A DNA stretch of 64,000 nt from Sphingomonas sp. HF-S4. Its GTDB lineage: Bacteria > Pseudomonadota > Alphaproteobacteria > Sphingomonadales > Sphingomonadaceae. Below the pieces are notes generated by a model that made no database searches, had not been told where the DNA came from, and saw nothing but the letters and a program-made list of their open reading frames with translations. This document shows positions 61,393 through 64,000 of the stretch, piece after piece (position 1 is the first letter of the stretch; every line of letters begins with the position of its first letter). The position numbers and the translations under genes are program-made. The DNA lies in contig NZ_JAWJEJ010000002.1 in assembly GCF_032911445.1 (NCBI RefSeq), positions 620,001 through 684,000 of the forward strand, given 5' to 3'.

Positions 61393-62322
61393 ATGCGGGG
61401 CGCAACCAACAGAAAGCCGGCCGTTCGCGACGTCAGCGAAAACGCGCCTGCACCGTCGATCGAAGTCGTCCCCGCCAAGGGCCGGCTGCTGCCGCACGTC
61501 GAATCCTATTATCTGTTCCGCTGGGAAGGCGAGGGCGAGATCGAGCGCGCCGAGCGGATCGACTTGGGCCATATCCGCTTCCTGATCCGCGGCGAGGGAG
61601 AGATGACCTTCCCCGACGGCCATGTCGAGAAGCTCAAGCCGATCATGGTTGCGGGTCCCGGCACCGCCGCCGCCACGTACAAGATGCGCGGGCCCGTCCT
61701 CTGCTTCGGCGTGGTGCTGCGCGCGATCGGCTGGAAGGCGCTGATCGGCATCCCCGCGCACAAGGTTACCGATCACATCATCGACGGCGAGAAATTGTTC
61801 TGCGAGCGCGCGCCGAGGCTGCTCGAGCAATTGCGCGGAATGACCGAGCTCGACGAGATGATCTCGGCGATCGCGCCGCAGTTAATCATGCGGCAGGAGG
61901 AAGTGAAGCCCGTTCCCGAGGCGCATTTCCCCTTCCTAAGCGCGGTGCGCGAATGGGCCGCGCGCGCCGATCCGACGATCGACGCGCTCTATGCCACGAT
62001 CGAAGCCAATTCGGGGCTCGGCGAGCGCCAGGTCCAGCGGCTGTGCCTCGAATATTTCGGCGGCCCGCCGACAAAGCTCAAGCGCAAGTTCCGCGCGATC
62101 CGCGCCGCGATGCAGATCTTCCAGGGCGCGCCGCTCTCCGACGTGCTCGATCCCTTCTCCGATCAGTCGCACATGATCAACGAGGTCAAGCACTTCACTG
62201 GCTACACGCCGACCAATATCCGCGGCAACACCGATCCCGCGCTCGCGCTGACGCTCAAGAACGAAGGACTGCACTTCCTGCCCGAAGTCATTCCCGAACC
62301 GGTTGACCTTCGCGCTGCTTGA
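61393..62322 (+). CDS. AraC family transcriptional regulator
   Basis: A 309-residue regulator. An N-terminal cupin-like sensor domain (RLLPHVESYYLFRWEGEGEI; GEGEMTFPDGHVEKLKPIMV) is followed by a C-terminal AraC DNA-binding domain. In the latter, GLGERQVQRLCLEYFGGPPT is the first HTH (with the FGxxPxxLKRKFR pattern) and FSDQSHMINEVKHFTGYTPT the second. The effector and targets are unknown. No adjacent operon is an obvious target. ATG 61393 is the first start; the ribosome-binding site is weak. Confidence 0.9.
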   Translation: MRGATNRKPAVRDVSENAPAPSIEVVPAKGRLLPHVESYYLFRWEGEGEIERAERIDLGHIRFLIRGEGEMTFPDGHVEKLKPIMVAGPGTAAATYKMRGPVLCFGVVLRAIGWKALIGIPAHKVTDHIIDGEKLFCERAPRLLEQLRGMTELDEMISAIAPQLIMRQEEVKPVPEAHFPFLSAVREWAARADPTIDALYATIEANSGLGERQVQRLCLEYFGGPPTKLKRKFRAIRAAMQIFQGAPLSDVLDPFSDQSHMINEVKHFTGYTPTNIRGNTDPALALTLKNEGLHFLPEVIPEPVDLRAA

Positions 62323-62332
62323 GCCCATCTGC

Positions 62333-62358
62333 AATCGGACAGAATCAATCCGATTGAT
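62333..62358. promoter_or_regulatory. Overlapping palindromes upstream of the SUF regulator
   Basis: AATCGGA (62333-62339) is perfectly inverted as TCCGATT at 62349-62355 around nine bases. A second palindrome ATCAAT-CCG-ATTGAT spans 62344-62358. Both lie 40-65 bases before the Rrf2-type regulator start and are plausible operator sites for autoregulation of the suf operon. Confidence 0.5.
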
Positions 62359-62396
62359 GCCCGTTGCGCTTTCGCGCAGAGGGTGAGCAGGAGCCG

Positions 62397-62873
62397 ATGC
62401 GCCTTTCGAGCCTCGCCGACTATGCCGTAGTGATGATGGCCGCCGCCGCGCGCCGTTGCGGCGAATCGTGCCGGCTCAACGCGACTACACTCGCCGCCGA
62501 TACCGGGCTGCCGCTTCCCACGGTGCAGAAGCTGGTCAGCAAGCTTTCCGCCGCCGGCCTGATCGAAAGCGCGCGCGGCACCGGCGGCGGCTTCCGTCTC
62601 GCCCGCCCGGCTGCGGCGATCACCGTCGCCGACATCGTCGAGGCGATCGAGGGGCCGATCGCGCTCACCGCGTGCGTCGATAGCGGCAAGCATGATTGTT
62701 GCGTGCAGGAGACGTGCCGGGTCAAACCGCATTGGAATGCCGTCAACGGCGCCGTAAAGGGCGCGCTCGCGGGCATCACGCTCTCCCAACTTTCCGCTGC
62801 CCCGGCGTCCGCCGGCGGCCAGCATCCCGAGTCCGTCGATCGGGTCCCGGCGCTTGCCGGGGAACAGGTGTAA
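62397..62873 (+). CDS. SUF system Fe-S cluster assembly regulator (Rrf2 family)
   Basis: A 158-residue Rrf2-type regulator. The N-terminal winged helix is [20 protein letters not shown] through [20 protein letters not shown] and [21 protein letters not shown] Cys cluster follows, Cys in [20 protein letters not shown], the place where Rrf2 proteins of the IscR/SufR type bind an Fe-S cluster. It probably senses Fe-S status and represses its own operon. Start: ATG 62397 behind AGCAGGAG; the upstream in-frame ATG 62364 lies inside the palindrome-containing leader. sufB starts two bases after its stop. Confidence 0.93.
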   Translation: MRLSSLADYAVVMMAAAARRCGESCRLNATTLAADTGLPLPTVQKLVSKLSAAGLIESARGTGGGFRLARPAAAITVADIVEAIEGPIALTACVDSGKHDCCVQETCRVKPHWNAVNGAVKGALAGITLSQLSAAPASAGGQHPESVDRVPALAGEQV

Positions 62874-62874
62874 T

Positions 62875-64000
62875 ATGGCCACGAAGAATGCCGAGGCGCT
62901 CGCCGCCGCGAACAAGAAGTATGAATGGGGCTTCGCCTCGGACGTCGAGCAGGAATTCGCGCCCAAGGGGCTGAGCGAAGACACGGTTCGCTATATCAGC
63001 GCCAAGAAGAACGAGCCCGAATGGATGCTTGATTGGCGCCTCAAGGCGTTCCGCATCTGGCAGGAGATGGAGCTTCCGCAATGGGCGAAGCTGCAGATTC
63101 CGCACATCGATTACCAGGACGCCTATTACTACGCCGAGCCCAAGGCGAAGAAGACGATTGGCAGCCTCGACGAACTCGATCCCGAGATCCTGCGCGTCTA
63201 CGAGAAGCTCGGCATCCCGATCGAGGAGCAGAAGGTGCTCGCCGGGGTCGAGGGATCGCGAAAGATTGCCGTCGATGCCGTGTTCGACAGCGTCTCGGTC
63301 GCCACGACGTTCCGCAAGGAGCTCGAAGAAGCCGGGGTCATCTTCCGCTCGATCAGCGAGGCGATCCGCGAATATCCCGATCTGATCCGCAAATGGCTCG
63401 GCAAGGTCGTGCCGGTGCGCGACAATTTCTTCTCGGCGCTCAACGCTGCGGTCTTCTCCGACGGCACCTTCGTCTACGTGCCCGAAGGCGTGCGCTGCCC
63501 GATGGAGCTGAGCACCTATTTTCGCATCAATGCGGAGAATACCGGCCAGTTCGAGCGCACGCTGATCGTCGCCGACAAGGGCGCCTACGTCTCGTATCTC
63601 GAAGGCTGCACCGCGCCGATGCGCGACGAGAACCAGCTCCACGCTGCGGTGGTCGAGCTGGTCGCGCTCGACGATGCCGAGATCAAATATTCGACCGTGC
63701 AGAACTGGTATCCCGGCGACGAGAACGGGCTGGGCGGCATCTTCAACTTCGTCACCAAGCGCGCTTTGTGCGAGGGGACGAACTCGAAGGTCAGCTGGAC
63801 CCAGGTCGAGACCGGCAGCGCGATCACCTGGAAATACCCCAGCTGCGTCCTCAAGGGCGATGGCTCGGTCGGCGAATTCTATTCGGTCGCGGTGACCAAC
63901 GGCCGCCAACAGGCCGATACCGGCACCAAGATGCTCCATATCGGCAAGAATACGCGCTCGACGATCGTGTCGAAGGGCATTTCGGCGGGCCGCAGCGACA
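62875..64000 (+). CDS. sufB: Fe-S cluster assembly scaffold subunit SufB, 5' part
   Basis: The first 375 residues of SufB, running off the window end. The N-terminus [20 protein letters not shown], the segment [20 protein letters not shown] and [20 protein letters not shown] are diagnostic, as are [20 protein letters not shown] and [19 protein letters not shown]. SufB with SufC and SufD builds Fe-S clusters for delivery to apoproteins. The remaining suf genes are expected downstream. ATG 62875 follows the regulator stop by one base. Confidence 0.97.
   Translation, partial: MATKNAEALAAANKKYEWGFASDVEQEFAPKGLSEDTVRYISAKKNEPEWMLDWRLKAFRIWQEMELPQWAKLQIPHIDYQDAYYYAEPKAKKTIGSLDELDPEILRVYEKLGIPIEEQKVLAGVEGSRKIAVDAVFDSVSVATTFRKELEEAGVIFRSISEAIREYPDLIRKWLGKVVPVRDNFFSALNAAVFSDGTFVYVPEGVRCPMELSTYFRINAENTGQFERTLIVADKGAYVSYLEGCTAPMRDENQLHAAVVELVALDDAEIKYSTVQNWYPGDENGLGGIFNFVTKRALCEGTNSKVSWTQVETGSAITWKYPSCVLKGDGSVGEFYSVAVTNGRQQADTGTKMLHIGKNTRSTIVSKGISAGRSD

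Overview
The window is a dense, high-GC bacterial chromosome segment with both ends cut inside genes. The protein complement points to an alphaproteobacterium of the Sphingomonadaceae, most likely Sphingomonas or a close relative. Indicators are the DnaE2 mutagenesis polymerase, a TorF-type porin, a Caulobacter/Xanthomonas-type TonB receptor with an STN domain, a SWFGD/DUF2171 protein, a fused ATP-grasp/alpha-E protein and a SUF operon with its own Rrf2 regulator. The genus is inferred from protein resemblance alone. No rRNA, CRISPR array, complete prophage or intact insertion sequence was seen. One tRNA gene, tRNA-Ala(CGC), is present.

Layout. 1-7.3 kb: the 3' part of dnaE2, a 2H phosphoesterase, a secreted VOC protein, an FAH-family hydrolase and a large hybrid sensor kinase. 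7.3-19.5 kb: purA; a tightly overlapped minus-strand operon dnaJ-like/yihY/fabI/GNAT/aroC; the transglutaminase and ATP-grasp/alpha-E pair; an M28 membrane peptidase. 19.5-25.1 kb: the Ku-LigD end-joining operon, with LigD split by a +1 frameshift at a palindrome, then pdxH, a CDF transporter and phzF. 25.3-36.8 kb: infC (probable ATA start), GH16, a GNAT, a TorF porin, thrS, GH43, ldcA, mpl, a membrane protein/XRE/hydrolase operon and a DUF2171 protein. 37.07-38.7 kb: tRNA-Ala followed by a sparse, AT-richer stretch with orphan small genes. 38.8-48.4 kb: a trimeric autotransporter adhesin, then an ECF sigma/FecR/TonB-receptor/FAD-oxidoreductase surface-signalling cluster.

The most interesting region is 48.4-56.5 kb. 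Four minus-strand genes encode a large ferritin-like protein, a 221-residue cysteine-rich protein with repeated Asn-x-Cys and Cys-x-Gly-x-Gly-x-Cys-like motifs, a DUF692 (MNIO) iron enzyme and its DUF2063 partner. Divergent from them is a three-gene plus-strand operon of two unrecognised proteins and a large Dyp-type haem peroxidase. MNIO enzymes with DUF2063 partners are known to modify cysteines in RiPP precursors, including the copper-binding bufferins. This combination therefore looks like a cysteine-modification, metal-handling or oxidative-stress system with an unusual precursor that lacks an obvious signal peptide.

The last 8 kb holds an acyl-CoA synthetase, gamma-glutamyltransferase, pyrD, a possible small structured RNA, an AraC regulator and the start of the SUF operon, whose Rrf2-type regulator is preceded by two overlapping palindromes. 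Short inverted-repeat elements recur between convergent or unrelated genes. Two 149-bp copies of one family keep an internal hairpin even though its stem sequence differs.
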